Source: Planctomycetota bacterium
GTDB taxonomy: Bacteria; Planctomycetota; UBA1135
Direction of reading: 5' to 3'
Length of the DNA stretch: 64,000 nucleotides
NCBI GenBank assembly: GCA_004295085.1
Contig: SHNF01000002.1
Span: forward strand, 186,001-250,000
A program made the position numbers and the translations under genes. The notes under the pieces were generated by a model. That model saw only the letters and a list, made by a program, of their open reading frames with translations. It was not told the origin of the DNA and made no database searches. This document shows positions 20,704 to 29,633 of this stretch, one piece after another (the stretch's first letter is position 1; the number at the start of each line of letters is the position of its first letter).

Positions 20704-23700
20704 CTACGGCAGGAATTCGCGCAGGTCCAGATCGAGCAAGGTCACGCCACCGGCCGTCGCCGCTGCACGGAGCTGGCGCGAGGCGACGGCCTTCTGTCCT
20801 TCCCGGATCAGGAACTCCACCACCACTTCTCCGGGCCGGACCGGCGTCAGCGCCACGGTTTCGTCCGCCTTCAGCTCCGAGTACGCCTGGCCGCCGGCGT
20901 TGCCGCCGGCGTCGCGCGCCATGGCGTACAGCACCGCCTGCGGATGGCGCTGCTTCAGCTCGGCGACGCCGTGCACGCGCAGCTCGATGCGCCCGGCGGG
21001 CTCCAGCGCCAGCTCCAGGCCGGAAACCGGGGCTGCTTCCACCTGCAGCTCCAGCGGCGTCGTGACCGCGTGATCGGGCGCGCGCGCCAGCAGGAAGTAA
21101 GTTCCCGGCGGGCAGTCGTCGAAGGCGAAGCTGCCGTCTCCCTGCGCCAGGGTGTGAGCGAAGCGGAAATGGTCCGTGGCCGGCACCATCATGGGAGGAG
21201 GCGCGCTCCAGAAGATGCTCTCCAGCAGCGCCAGCGCCTCCGAGCCGCCCTCCACGCGCGCCAGCACGACGTAGGTCTCGGCCACGGCGCCGTGCACGCG
21301 CCCGGAGACGCGGAAGCCGGAGATGCGCAGCACGTGCTCGCTCCAGCCCGGAGGGATGTCGAACTCCTCCACCACCGGCATGCGCGCTGGCGGCAAGGCG
21401 GTGACGCGATATGCGCCTGCGTCGAGCGACTCGGCGGAGTACTGACCACTGGCGTCGGTCTGCACCGCAAGCCCGGGGTCGAAAGGATTGGCGGCGCCGC
21501 CCAGGTGCTTGATACGCAGCTCCACGCCCGGCAGCGGTCCTGAGCTCCCGAGCACGGAGAATCGCGCACCGGCCGACGCCGGCAAGGTGACACGGAACTC
21601 GGTCCGTCCCGGACCTACATCCAAGCTCTGGTAGTGCTTCTTCGAGATGTGGGAGTTGATGTCGCCGAGATTCCACCGGCCCGCGCGGCAGCCCGGGAAG
21701 CGCGCCCAGCCTTCCGCGTCGGTGACCGCCTGGACCGGGCTCTGGCCCGAATCGTCGCTCAGTGCCCGCACGAGGTCGTATCCATCCGGGATGAGCTGCA
21801 GCCCGACGCCGGCGCGCGCCGCTCCGCTTGCATCCAGCGCCTGGACCAGCACCTCGAAAGTCTCTCCCAGGCGCACGACGTCCTGCGTGCGCTGCCCGGA
21901 AGCCAGCTCACCGCGCCACAGCACGGACTCGTAGCCGGGCGCGAACACCACCAGCTCCTGGCGGCCTTCGGGAAGGTAGCGCGCGCGAATCCAGCCATCC
22001 TCGCCCGACGGGGTCGCGCAGGCGCTGGCGAGCCCCAGCAGGACTCGCTTCCAGTCCTCCGGCTCGGACTGCATCCACGCACGCGGCTGCGCCGGGCGCG
22101 GCATGGCCTGCGCCCCGGCCACAGGCTCCTCGCTGGCGGCATCCAGCACCTGCAGCTCCAGTTGCGGACCTGACGGCAGGACCACGTCGCCGAGATCGAC
22201 GTCCTGGCTCAGCTCCAGCGCCTCCTCGCGGATCAGGGTGCCGCCGGCGTCCACGGCAGCAAAGCCGTAGCGGGACTGCCGCAGCGTCGCGGCGAAGCGC
22301 CCGTCCTCCCCGACCTGGACCCGGAAGTCCGGCGGCGACACCGGCTGCGACAACTCCACGAGGGCCGCCGTGGCGCCGGCTGCGGGCGTTCCTTCCGGAC
22401 GCAGCAGGCGCCCGCGCACGCTCCAGGTCGCCGGCAGGACCAGCTCGAGGCTGGTGCCGGGCGCACGGTCCTCCTGCGCCCACGACGCGCCGCGACGAGC
22501 CACGACGCTGGCCACGCCCTGCGGCGGCACTCCGGTGACGCGCAGCCGGCCGTCGCCTCCGGTCAGGCCGCAGAAGAACATGTCGGAGCGCGACAGCGCA
22601 CTGCTCTTCAGCGGCGCGCGGAACGGCAGCACGAAGATCTCGGCACCGGCCGCAGGCATGCCGTCCGCTTCGCGCACCAGCACGTCGATCGCGCCGCCGC
22701 GGTCCAGCACAACGCGCCGCGGCCCCGCCGGCGCCGGCGTCGTGTCCGGATCCGGCTCGTAATAGAACAGGAATCCGGCCGCGGTCGCGCGCAGCTGCAG
22801 CACCCGCGCCGGCAGGCTGGACAGCGAGCACAGGCCGTCGGCGTCGCTGCGCGCTGACTGCTGGACCTGCGTCCCGGGGTTGCGGTCGGCAACGCCCATC
22901 ACCTCGACCAGGACTCCAGGAACAGGCTTGCCTTCCGGATCCAGGAACTGCAGGGCGAGGCAGGAGCCCGGATAGAGCGTCACATCCACCCCTTCCGCCG
23001 CCTCCGGCACATGCAGGGCGCGCTCCACGTAGCCGGGAGCGCGGGCGTACACGGCCAGCGGCGCTGTCCCGGGCGCGGCCGCGAAGCGCCCATCCTCCGC
23101 AGTCCGGCCCCGCGCTTGCAGTCGCTCGCCAGCCATCTGCCGATCACGGGGGCCGATCAGGCTCTCCTGAGTCCAAAGCCCGGCCGAGTAGACCTCGACC
23201 TCCGCACCCGCGATCGGCTGTCCGGTCGTATCGCTCACGCGCACGGACCAGTCACGAGCGGCTTCGCCACCTCCCGGCGCGCTCGTGCGGCTCCCGCCAG
23301 CCCCCTCGACCACCCCCACGGCGTCCGCAGCCCCGCCGCCGGCGTCGCGCGGCGCGGCCGCCGCACTGGCCTGTGTCTGTTCATCGCCGGCTCCAGTGCC
23401 GGAATCGCGCGTCGCGACCCACACGAAGAGCGCCGCAGCCAGCACGGCGGCGCTCGCGAGACCCAGCTTTCCTGTCACGCTCATGGCAACTGCTCCCGTT
23501 CCGAGGGCCGGCGCCATGATGCTCCCCGCCTGCGGCAGCAGCACCGCGAGACAGCTCGCCTTCCACTCCCGGCCGTAGCGGCCTTCCAGGCGGCGGCGCA
23601 GCAGCGCAAGGCCGCGGCTCAGGCGGTTGCGCACCGTGCTGTCCGGCACCCCGGCGCGCCGCGCGATCTCTACCGGCTCCAGCCCGGCGTAGTAGCGCAT

Positions 23701-24078
23701 CACCACGGCGCTCCGGTAGGGCTCCTCCAGCTCGCGCACCGCCGCCACCAGGAGCTGGTGCAGCTCCAGCGTGCCGGCGACGTCCACCGGAGGCTCCGGA
23801 GCCGCCGCACTCGGCTGTGAGGCCGCCGCCTGCTCGCGCCGCCGCTGCGCGGCCGAGCCGCGCCAGCGCTCCACCGCGAGACTGCGGGCCACCTGCCCGA
23901 GCCACCCGCGAGGCGATCGCTGATCTCTTGGCGGCCGCTCCAGAGCCCGCATCCAGGTCTCCTGGACCAGGTCGTCGGCTTCTCCGCCGTCGCCGACCAA
24001 CCGCAGCGCCAGCCGCCGCAGCCAGCCGCTTTCGGCCAGAAGCTCCTCGACCTGGAGCGGCGGGAGGGATTCACTCAT
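20704..24078 (-). CDS. Membrane-anchored ECF sigma factor with carboxypeptidase-regulatory-like repeats (largest copy)
   Basis: The 1124-aa product starts with sigma region 2 (about 12-82, EADDLVQETWMRALERPP) and region 4 (about 105-165, LEEPYRSAVVMRYYAG and STVRNRLSRGLALLRRRL). A membrane segment lies at about 203-221. About 890 residues of repeated beta-sandwich modules follow (IAGAEVEVYSAG, VPGVLVEVMGVADR, PAAGATAALVELSQ), typical of carboxypeptidase-regulatory-like domains. It is the longest of the three paralogues. The ATG at 24078 fits the sigma start. A truncated relative lies just upstream at 24221-24433. Confidence 0.84.
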   Translation of the reverse strand: MSESLPPLQVEELLAESGWLRRLALRLVGDGGEADDLVQETWMRALERPPRDQRSPRGWLGQVARSLAVERWRGSAAQRRREQAAASQPSAAAPEPPVDVAGTLELHQLLVAAVRELEEPYRSAVVMRYYAGLEPVEIARRAGVPDSTVRNRLSRGLALLRRRLEGRYGREWKASCLAVLLPQAGSIMAPALGTGAVAMSVTGKLGLASAAVLAAALFVWVATRDSGTGAGDEQTQASAAAAPRDAGGGAADAVGVVEGAGGSRTSAPGGGEAARDWSVRVSDTTGQPIAGAEVEVYSAGLWTQESLIGPRDRQMAGERLQARGRTAEDGRFAAAPGTAPLAVYARAPGYVERALHVPEAAEGVDVTLYPGSCLALQFLDPEGKPVPGVLVEVMGVADRNPGTQVQQSARSDADGLCSLSSLPARVLQLRATAAGFLFYYEPDPDTTPAPAGPRRVVLDRGGAIDVLVREADGMPAAGAEIFVLPFRAPLKSSALSRSDMFFCGLTGGDGRLRVTGVPPQGVASVVARRGASWAQEDRAPGTSLELVLPATWSVRGRLLRPEGTPAAGATAALVELSQPVSPPDFRVQVGEDGRFAATLRQSRYGFAAVDAGGTLIREEALELSQDVDLGDVVLPSGPQLELQVLDAASEEPVAGAQAMPRPAQPRAWMQSEPEDWKRVLLGLASACATPSGEDGWIRARYLPEGRQELVVFAPGYESVLWRGELASGQRTQDVVRLGETFEVLVQALDASGAARAGVGLQLIPDGYDLVRALSDDSGQSPVQAVTDAEGWARFPGCRAGRWNLGDINSHISKKHYQSLDVGPGRTEFRVTLPASAGARFSVLGSSGPLPGVELRIKHLGGAANPFDPGLAVQTDASGQYSAESLDAGAYRVTALPPARMPVVEEFDIPPGWSEHVLRISGFRVSGRVHGAVAETYVVLARVEGGSEALALLESIFWSAPPPMMVPATDHFRFAHTLAQGDGSFAFDDCPPGTYFLLARAPDHAVTTPLELQVEAAPVSGLELALEPAGRIELRVHGVAELKQRHPQAVLYAMARDAGGNAGGQAYSELKADETVALTPVRPGEVVVEFLIREGQKAVASRQLRAAATAGGVTLLDLDLREFLP

Positions 24079-24220
24079 GGCGTCGGAAGGGAAACGGGTC
24101 CGACCCCAGCAGCGTCCCAGGAATTGTGGCAGGGGCTAGCTCTCGATTCGGCTATTCGGGCGAATTCCGGACGAATTCACCGGAAACGCCGAATCCATGC
24201 CCGGAGTGCAGGTCCTGGCA

Positions 24221-24433
24221 CTAGGGAAGCACGAGGTCCAGCACTTCCTCCCCGACCTGGAACCGGCTGAGTGGCTCCGGCGGCCTCTCCAGCGCGCGCG
24301 CCATGGCCTCCTGAGCCACGTCGTCGGCTGCATGCGGGTCGGCGACCTGCGAGCGGGCCAGACGGCGCACCCAGGCCGCCTGGCTCAGCAGCTCGTCGAG
24401 GGTCGCGGCAGGAGAGGCATCCGGCATGGCCAT
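24221..24433 (-). pseudogene. Truncated ECF sigma factor (region 2 remnant)
   Basis: The 70-aa reading frame resembles only the first ~50 residues of the sigma paralogues: LDELLSQAAWVRRLARSQV, then AADDVAQEAMARALERPPEP. It then runs into unrelated sequence and a stop. Region 2.4 and all of region 4 are missing, so it cannot be a working sigma factor. It looks like the 5' end of a fourth family member left after a deletion. The rest of the 423-bp gap between 24078 and 24502 holds no other recognisable feature. Confidence 0.65.
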
Positions 24434-24501
24434 CCACTGGGAATGGCCATGCTAGGGCAACCTTCTGCAGGAAATCCCGCGATGGTTAGGTCTGACCCCG
24501 A

Positions 24502-26115
24502 TCAGGACGGCCGGTGGTACTCGCGGCCGTGCTCGTCCCAGATGGTGTAGCCGATGTCCATGCGCTCGGCCAGCTCGATCAGGTGCGGGATCCAGTCGCC
24601 GTAGACGAAACCGAGGTGGTTGCTGGGCCACTTGCGTCCCATGACGCGGTCGGGGACCGGAATGGTGCCCTCGATGATGGGCCAGGCCTGGTTGTAGGCC
24701 TTGTGGCGCTCGAGCGGGACGTCGATGGTGTCCAGCGGGCAAGCGACCAGGTACAGGCGCCCGTTCTCGACGCCCAGGCGCGCCACCGTCATGCGCTGGC
24801 CCCCGGCCGTGCGCATGCGCACCGCGGCGCCGCCGGCGGCGTAGAAGTGCTCCTGACCCGGGTATTCCGTCTGCGCCTGCTTCTTCTTGAGCGAGTCGTT
24901 CTTGCGGCCGGCGAAGAACTGCGGGTGCTGGCCGCAGTTGACGATGGCCAGGATGGTCTTCTCGTCCTGCATGTCCTCCCCGGAGAAGGTCTTGACGTAG
25001 CGGAAGTCGCCGAAGCCCGAGGGCTCCTGTGCCAGCTCCTTGAGCAGGTACTGCGAGTACATGGTCGGAAGGTCGGTTTCGCACGAGGTCGGGATCATGC
25101 GCTTGCGCTTCCCGTTCATGTCCACGTCGTTGCCCAGGAAGGAGGTGGCCTGGCAGCAGGTGGCGTAGACCCCGCTGCACTCGTCCTGGCACTTGATGGT
25201 GACCGCGCCCGCGCCCTTCTCGTCGGCGATCTCGAGGACGGCGAAGTACATGGCCACCTGCAGCGCGTACTTGTCGCGCGGCACCTCGCGGCTTGCGATC
25301 GCGCGAAACTTCCCGGGATTCCGGTCGTAGACCTGCTCGACCGCCTTCCTCACTTCGGCGTTGCGCATGCGGCGGATCGGGCTCTTGCCAGGCTCGCCCT
25401 CCCAGTCGAACATGGCGAAGGCGCGGTCCAGGAACACCTGCTGGTCCAGGGACTCGCTGGTGATGCCGTAGCGGCGGTTGAGGTCCTCCTGGTCGATGCG
25501 CGTGGTCGGCATCTGCAGGCTGAAGGATCCGAACTCGAGCGCGTGCAGGTCGTGCAGCTTCTCCACCACGGCGCGCACCTTGGCCGCGGCGCGCGCCCTC
25601 TCCACGAACTGGTCGAGGATGGATTCCAGCTCGCCGAACAGCGCCGGATCGTCGAAGTCGCCGTACACGTGCTGGAAGGCGATGCCGTTCTGGTTGTAGG
25701 CGCCGCCGGTGGCCATGCCGGAGACCATGCCGGGGACCGTGGTGTCCTGGATGGAGGCCAGCACCAGGCGCGGCCGCGCGGTCGGATCCTTGGCCTTGAT
25801 CCGGTTGGCGTAGTCCGTGACCACGCGCTGGCTGGTCTGGGGGAAGGTCCAGGTCGGATGCACGTTGACCAGGGCGACCACGCCGGCCTCGGCCAGCTCC
25901 TCGGCGTAGCGGCGGCCGAGCTCGGTGCTGTGCACGAGCTTGTCATGGCCCTTGCGCCGCCGCCCGGGCCACACGATCTCGTACTTGCCGGAGCGCTCCA
26001 GGCGGCGGATGAAGTCCTCCAGGACGCGGATGTCCTGGCCGGCGCACTCCTCCATGACCCAGGGGCGCGGGTCGTAGCCGCTGAAGATGCCGATGCGGGG
26101 CAGGGATTGGCTCAT
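24502..26115 (-). CDS. L-arabinose / L-fucose isomerase family protein
   Basis: The product (537 aa) has the layout of the FucI/AraA isomerase superfamily, enzymes that interconvert aldoses and ketoses using a metal ion. It contains GMVSGMATGGAYNQNGIAFQ, IKCQDECSGVYATCCQATSF and a C-terminal beta-rich domain. The start overlaps the stop of the upstream kinase gene by 4 nt (ATGA). With a ribulokinase-like partner, the likely substrate is L-arabinose or a related pentose. Identity to classical AraA looks low, so the sugar is uncertain. Confidence 0.75.
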   Translation of the reverse strand: MSQSLPRIGIFSGYDPRPWVMEECAGQDIRVLEDFIRRLERSGKYEIVWPGRRRKGHDKLVHSTELGRRYAEELAEAGVVALVNVHPTWTFPQTSQRVVTDYANRIKAKDPTARPRLVLASIQDTTVPGMVSGMATGGAYNQNGIAFQHVYGDFDDPALFGELESILDQFVERARAAAKVRAVVEKLHDLHALEFGSFSLQMPTTRIDQEDLNRRYGITSESLDQQVFLDRAFAMFDWEGEPGKSPIRRMRNAEVRKAVEQVYDRNPGKFRAIASREVPRDKYALQVAMYFAVLEIADEKGAGAVTIKCQDECSGVYATCCQATSFLGNDVDMNGKRKRMIPTSCETDLPTMYSQYLLKELAQEPSGFGDFRYVKTFSGEDMQDEKTILAIVNCGQHPQFFAGRKNDSLKKKQAQTEYPGQEHFYAAGGAAVRMRTAGGQRMTVARLGVENGRLYLVACPLDTIDVPLERHKAYNQAWPIIEGTIPVPDRVMGRKWPSNHLGFVYGDWIPHLIELAERMDIGYTIWDEHGREYHRPS

Positions 26116-27737
26116 GACGTTCGGCGGATGCTCAGCAGTTCCTTCATGAGGCCGCGCAGGTCCTCGTCGTCGTGCAAGCGCAGGTACAGGCGGTACAGGG
26201 GATCGTAGCGCGCGTGCGCGGCGGCGTCGGGCTCGTAGCGGCGGCCGGGGGGAGGCACCATGCGCCGCTGCAGGTCTTCCACGCTTCCCAGGCCGGCGGC
26301 CGCGGCCCCGCAGATGGCGGCGCCCAGCGCGCAGGCCTCGCCGCTGCCGGCCGCTTCCATGGGTCGGCCCAGGACGTCGGCGTAGAGCTGCATGAGGAAG
26401 GCGTTCTTGCGCGCGATGCCGCCGCAGGCGACGACGCGCTCGACCGGGATGCCGTAACGGGTCACCTGGTCCAGGATGCGGCGCGCGCCGAAGGCCGTGG
26501 CCTCGATCAGCGCGCGGTAGATCTCGGCGGCCGAGCTGTGCAGTGTTTGGCCCACCAACAGTCCGCTCAGCTCCGGGTCGGCCAGGACACAGCGGTTGCC
26601 GTTGTTCCAGTCCAGGGCCAGCAGGCCGCTCTGGCCGGGTCGCAGCGCGGCGGCGGCGGCGCTGAGGGCGTCGTGGTCGCCAGCGCGCAGGACCACGCGC
26701 GCGAACCAGTCGAACAGGTCGCCCACGGCTGACTGGCCCGCTTCGATGCCGGTGCGCCCGGGCAGGACCGAGCCCTCCACCACTCCGGAGACCCCGGGGA
26801 GGTCGCGGGGAACGGGCGCGTCACCGCTGACCAGGATGTCGCAGGTGCTGGTGCCCAGGATCTTCACCAGGGTTCCCGGGCCCACTCCGGCGCCGACGGC
26901 GCCGAGGTGTGCGTCCAGGGCGCCGACGGACACCGCGGCCGGCGGCAGCTGCAGGCGGCGCTGCCAGTCGGGGCTGAGCGTGCCGGCCGGCGTTCCCGCC
27001 ACAAGCGCCTGAGCCGGCAGGCGGTCGCGCAGGCGCGCCAGGCCCGGATGCAGAGACTCCAGGAAGTCGCGCGCGGGCCAGCCACCCCAGTCCCGGCTGT
27101 AGAGGCCCTTGTGGCCGGCGGCACACACGCCGATCGGCAGGTCCTCGGCGCGGCGCCGGCCGCAGAGCGATGCCGGGATCCAGTCGGCCAGCTCCAGCCA
27201 CGTGTACGCAGCGCCCGCGACGTCGGGAGCGTGCTCCAGCGCGTTCCAGACCTTGGCCCAGAACCACTCCGCCTGGTAGGCGCCCCCGCACCGGCTCAGG
27301 TACGGCAGTCCCGACGCGGCTTGATTGAGGCGGCGCGCGTGCCCGGCCGAGGTGTGGTCCTTCCACAGCCAGGCCAGGGCCGCCTCCTGGGCCTGGAAGC
27401 GCGGCAGCGCCGCCAGGGGCTGCAGGTCCCGGTCCAGCGGCAACGGAGTGCTACCGGTGGTATCCACGCCGATTCCGGCGACTCGCGCGCGCGCGAAGGC
27501 CGATCGGCCCTCGGCCTGGTCCAGAGCGCGCCGGGCGGCGCTCTCGAGCGCGGGCAGATAGTCGCCCGGGTGCTGGCGCGCCAGCTGCGGGTCCTTGCGG
27601 CTCACGATCACGCCGTTCTCGCCGCTCGGATAAGGCGCGGACGCGCTGCCGAACTCGGCGCCGTCGGAAACCCGCGCCACGACGGCGCGCACGCTTGCAG
27701 TACCGAAATCCAGGCCCAACGCGAACACGTCCGCCAC
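26112..27737 (-). CDS. araB: FGGY carbohydrate kinase, ribulokinase-like
   Basis: The kinase (541 aa) belongs to the FGGY family. It has the N-terminal phosphate-binding LGLDFGTASVRAVV, the VDTTGSTPLPLD loop, GALDAHLGAVGAG, and the ATP-site features ILGTSTCDI and CGGIARKNAFLMQLYADVLG. The DWNNGNR motif and GQSAVGDLFDW are characteristic of ribulokinases. The start is the GTG at 27737, 9 nt after a TATACT box. Its last 4 nt overlap the isomerase gene, forming a two-step sugar-catabolic operon (isomerase, then kinase). No epimerase is adjacent. Confidence 0.82.
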   Translation of the reverse strand: MADVFALGLDFGTASVRAVVARVSDGAEFGSASAPYPSGENGVIVSRKDPQLARQHPGDYLPALESAARRALDQAEGRSAFARARVAGIGVDTTGSTPLPLDRDLQPLAALPRFQAQEAALAWLWKDHTSAGHARRLNQAASGLPYLSRCGGAYQAEWFWAKVWNALEHAPDVAGAAYTWLELADWIPASLCGRRRAEDLPIGVCAAGHKGLYSRDWGGWPARDFLESLHPGLARLRDRLPAQALVAGTPAGTLSPDWQRRLQLPPAAVSVGALDAHLGAVGAGVGPGTLVKILGTSTCDILVSGDAPVPRDLPGVSGVVEGSVLPGRTGIEAGQSAVGDLFDWFARVVLRAGDHDALSAAAAALRPGQSGLLALDWNNGNRCVLADPELSGLLVGQTLHSSAAEIYRALIEATAFGARRILDQVTRYGIPVERVVACGGIARKNAFLMQLYADVLGRPMEAAGSGEACALGAAICGAAAAGLGSVEDLQRRMVPPPGRRYEPDAAAHARYDPLYRLYLRLHDDEDLRGLMKELLSIRRTS

Positions 27738-27746
27738 GGCCGGGCG

Positions 27747-27752
27747 AGTATA
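27747..27752 (-). promoter_or_regulatory. Putative -10 box TATACT for the kinase-isomerase operon
   Basis: On the minus strand TATACT ends 9 nt before the GTG start of the kinase. A transcript beginning about 7 nt downstream would have almost no leader. Confidence 0.4.
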
Positions 27753-27782
27753 GCGTTGGGCCTTTGCAGGCCTGGACTTAGG

Positions 27783-27851
27783 TCAGAGCAGCAGCCACGC
27801 CGCCCCGAACGTGATCAGCAGGTACCACCACCAGTCTTCGTGAGGATTCAT
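27783..27851 (-). CDS. Possible 22-aa small membrane protein
   Basis: The frame reads MNPHEDWWWYLLITFGAAWL and ends in two more leucines. A hydrophilic, acidic N-terminus is followed by three Trp and a 14-residue hydrophobic stretch long enough to enter a membrane. A G-rich Shine-Dalgarno-like run (GGGGGGAA) ends 5 nt before the ATG, unusual in this weak-SD genome. It lies in the 243-bp gap between the kinase and the lipoprotein gene. No homologue is known to me. Chance is a real alternative. Confidence 0.35.
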   Translation of the reverse strand: MNPHEDWWWYLLITFGAAWLLL

Positions 27852-27980
27852 GACATTTCCCCCCAGTCATTGTTGCGACGTTCCTTGGGAAGCGTCCCGT
27901 CGCGATTTCACGGCCAGTACGCATCAGCGCTCGCTTTATTTGCACCGCCAGCCCGCGCCCCTCGCGCCGCGCGCCGCGCC

Positions 27981-28703
27981 TCAATCGGTCTTGCGCGTAA
28001 CCACGATGTTGGTGGCATCGAAGGTGCCGGTCGAGGGGAAGCCCATCCAGACCCGGATCGCGCCGAACTGCCGCGCCAGCGTCAGCAGCGCCGGCTCGAT
28101 CCCGTAGTCCGCCGCGCCGGAGGCGCCCGCGCCGGCCAGCGCGATGTGCGCCGTCGCCGACGACGCGCCGATGTTCAACTGCACCTGCACGATGAATGGC
28201 TGGTCCCGCGGAAAGGTTCCGAACCTGGTTTCCTCCTTGTCGTCGATCCGAACGTCGTTCTCCCGCGTGAAATCGATGTGCAGGAAGCTCGTGAGGGTCC
28301 CTACGGGCTGGCCGAACGGCTCGCACTGGAGGGTGGCGAGGCCGCTGCCGGTGGGCATGAAGAGCGTCGTCGTGAACGTGTACTCGCCCTCGCCGCCGAA
28401 CTCCGAGAAGTTCCCTTGCAAGCCCGCGACGGGCGAATCGGCGCCGGGGCGGCTGATCTGCACCCAGTTTCCGGAGGGCGTGACCGGAGGCGCCACCACG
28501 AGGACGCTGCCCGCAGGCCCATCCACGGCCGCCGTTCCTACCGCCTGAGCCGTCGCCGGCGGCTGATTGACCGGGGTCGCATCGAAATCGGACTCGAACA
28601 GCGTCTCGGTCGCGCACGCAGCCAGCGGCACGAGCAGCGCCAGCCGGCTGAGGCGAAGAACCCGCACGACGCTCGAGCGGCAGATCGGGATCGGTTCACT
28701 CAT
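27981..28703 (-). CDS. Putative lipoprotein of unknown function
   Basis: The 240-aa product starts with basic residues, a hydrophobic stretch and the lipobox LAAC near residue 30 (ALLVPLAACATE), so it should be a lipid-anchored envelope protein. The mature part is beta-rich and resembles a jelly-roll or concanavalin-like sandwich, with strands such as FTTTLFMPTGSGLATLQCEP. I do not recognise the family. A GGAG site lies about 8 nt before the ATG. It is not closely spaced to either neighbour. Confidence 0.65.
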   Translation of the reverse strand: MSEPIPICRSSVVRVLRLSRLALLVPLAACATETLFESDFDATPVNQPPATAQAVGTAAVDGPAGSVLVVAPPVTPSGNWVQISRPGADSPVAGLQGNFSEFGGEGEYTFTTTLFMPTGSGLATLQCEPFGQPVGTLTSFLHIDFTRENDVRIDDKEETRFGTFPRDQPFIVQVQLNIGASSATAHIALAGAGASGAADYGIEPALLTLARQFGAIRVWMGFPSTGTFDATNIVVTRKTD

Positions 28704-28802
28704 GGGTGCGCTCCAGCAACGCTCGTCGATCCACAGGGGACCGGGAGTATATCCGAGGAGAAGGGAGGGCCTGGCTCCGGGCGCTGCCCGGGAAAACGCC
28801 GC

Positions 28803-29591
28803 TCATCCCATCCAGGAGCCGCCGTTCATGTCGATGCCCTGGCCGATGACGCCGCGCGCATCCTCGGAAACCAGCCAGGCCACCGCGCCGGCGATCTCCT
28901 CCGGCGTGTTCATGCGGCCCAGCGGGACCTGCTGCACGGCCATGCGCAACGCGGACGCGTACTCCTGGCCTGTGCTCTTGGCGATGCTGGCGATCCCGGC
29001 GCGCGACATGTCCGATTCCACCCAGCCCGGACAGATCGCGTTCACCTGGACGTTGCCCGGGGCCAGCTCCAGCGCCAGCGCGCGCACCAGGCCGAGCACG
29101 CCGGTCTTGGCCGCGCAGTATCCGGTGTAGCCGGGCACTCCGAAGCGGCTGAGGACCGAGGAGACGGCCACCAGGTGGCGCACGTCCGGGCCGGGCGCGA
29201 GGTGGCGCTGCGCCGCGCGCATGCAGAAGTAGACGCCGCTGAGGTTGGTGGCGATCAGATCATCCCAGCGGTCCCCGGGTCCGGGGACGTTGGGTCCGCC
29301 GATCCCGGCATTGGCGACCAGGATGTGGATCGGCCCCTCGGCTTGCGTGGCGGCGAAGGCGGCGTCGATCCGGGCCGGCTCGCGGACGTCGCAGGCGAAG
29401 ACCTGCACGGCGGGAGAGCCGCGGCGGCGGGCTTCGGCCTGGGTCTCGGCCAGGGTCTCGACCCGCCGGCCCATGAGGCTCAGGCGCGCACCCTCTTCCG
29501 CCAGGCGCAGCGCGATGCCGCGCCCGATCCCGCTTCCGGCCCCGGTCACGACCGCGTGTCTGCCCTGTTGTCGCTGCAATCTCTGGGTCAT
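28803..29591 (-). CDS. Short-chain dehydrogenase/reductase
   Basis: This classical SDR (262 aa) has the cofactor motif TGAGSGIGRG near residue 17, then CDVREP, NAGIGG, the catalytic Ser in VAVSSVLSR and the YCAAK active site (YxxxK). NAICPGWVESDM and a C-terminal DMNGGSWMG are typical of the FabG-like group. The basic residues RR after strand 2 (MGRRVE) suggest NADP. The substrate is unknown. The start is the ATG at 29591; it is divergent from the next gene with a 42-bp shared control region. Confidence 0.88.
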   Translation of the reverse strand: MTQRLQRQQGRHAVVTGAGSGIGRGIALRLAEEGARLSLMGRRVETLAETQAEARRRGSPAVQVFACDVREPARIDAAFAATQAEGPIHILVANAGIGGPNVPGPGDRWDDLIATNLSGVYFCMRAAQRHLAPGPDVRHLVAVSSVLSRFGVPGYTGYCAAKTGVLGLVRALALELAPGNVQVNAICPGWVESDMSRAGIASIAKSTGQEYASALRMAVQQVPLGRMNTPEEIAGAVAWLVSEDARGVIGQGIDMNGGSWMG

Positions 29592-29633
29592 TGGTTCCGT
29601 ACTTATAGTGGTGAGGCCCCAGAGGAACCACTC

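Noticed and set aside
26907..29633. Open plus-strand frame running into the anchor-V-like gene.
   Set aside because: It is antisense to the kinase, lipoprotein and SDR genes; the real gene begins at the ATG at 29634 with a ribosome site and signal peptide.
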